Positions 6,915 to 7,008 of a stretch of DNA of 7,008 bases are shown here, in pieces (positions within the stretch are counted from its first letter, which is position 1; each line of letters starts with the position of its first letter). Source of the stretch: JAUWMV01 sp964562425 (lineage in GTDB: Bacteria; UBP14; UBA6098; B30-G16); the NCBI GenBank assembly GCA_964562425.1, contig CAZLTJ010000110.1, forward strand, positions 1 through 7,008, written 5' to 3'. The position numbers and the translations under genes are program-made. The notes beneath the pieces were generated by a model that did not search any database, was not told the DNA's origin, and saw nothing but the letters and a program-made list of their open reading frames with translations.

Positions 6915-7008
6915 TTATTTTACAAGTAAAATTTCGCAAATCGACTTAGAATTACCGCTCCAAAGGACATAATATAAACCTGATTCGATATCCTTAGCAT
7001 CAAACGTA
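6915..7008 (-). CDS. 3' end of a probable T9SS-secreted protein (C-terminal sorting tail)
   Basis: Only the last 30 codons are inside the window, ending with TAA at 6915-6917; the gene continues beyond the right edge. The residues read TFDAKDIESGLYYVLWSG then NSKSICEILLVK. This fits the end of the type IX secretion system type A sorting domain: a short 'dl-SG-YyV' strand and turn, a variable polar stretch, and a final hydrophobic strand ending in Lys. In this family the domain directs the protein through the outer membrane by T9SS and is then removed, with the cargo released or attached to the surface. What the passenger domain does cannot be known from here. Thirty residues are few, so the call rests on motif resemblance; a different beta-sandwich C-terminus remains possible. 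It is the main clue that the organism belongs to the Bacteroidota/Chlorobiota group. Confidence 0.7.
   Translation of the reverse strand, partial: TFDAKDIESGLYYVLWSGNSKSICEILLVK

Noticed and set aside
6819..6929. 36-codon plus-strand frame downstream of the tRNA (starts MQLVKNNYLF)
   Set aside because: AT-rich chance frame with no proper ribosome-binding site, overlapping the end of the convergent T9SS-tail gene; no similarity recognised.

Overview
The window looks like ordinary chromosomal sequence from a low-GC, Gram-negative (diderm) bacterium of the Bacteroidota/Chlorobiota (FCB) group, plausibly Ignavibacteria-like. Three things point this way: a cut-off gene at the right edge ends in what looks like a type IX secretion (T9SS) C-terminal sorting tail; genes mostly lack clear Shine-Dalgarno sequences; and a TamB-type envelope protein is present. 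The placement is inferred from these features only; no database comparison was possible.

Layout from right to left, all protein genes on the minus strand. At 6915-7008 is the last 30 codons of a probable T9SS-secreted protein. Next is a 132-bp AT-rich spacer, then a plus-strand tRNA with anticodon CAT (6709-6782), with a good promoter just upstream. Divergent from it starts ffh (5314-6636), the protein subunit of the signal recognition particle. Behind ffh, with almost no spacing, come a 58-codon gene of unknown function (5126-5302), a GT-B glycosyltransferase (3878-5125) and a DUF72 TIM-barrel protein (3079-3876). The joins (11 nt, 0 nt, 1 nt) indicate one co-transcribed, translationally coupled unit. 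After a 126-bp gap, a very large gene runs off the left edge (1-2952): 984 codons of a TamB/AsmA-type protein with an N-terminal membrane anchor and the start of the TamB C-terminal domain.

Functionally the window mixes protein targeting (Ffh), surface polysaccharide synthesis (glycosyltransferase), envelope lipid transport or outer-membrane assembly (TamB) and secreted protein (T9SS tail). This is a loose envelope theme rather than a single pathway. I see no mobile element, CRISPR array, phage gene, toxin-antitoxin pair or defence module, and no convincing new system. The most unexplained item is the 58-residue protein fixed between ffh and the glycosyltransferase.
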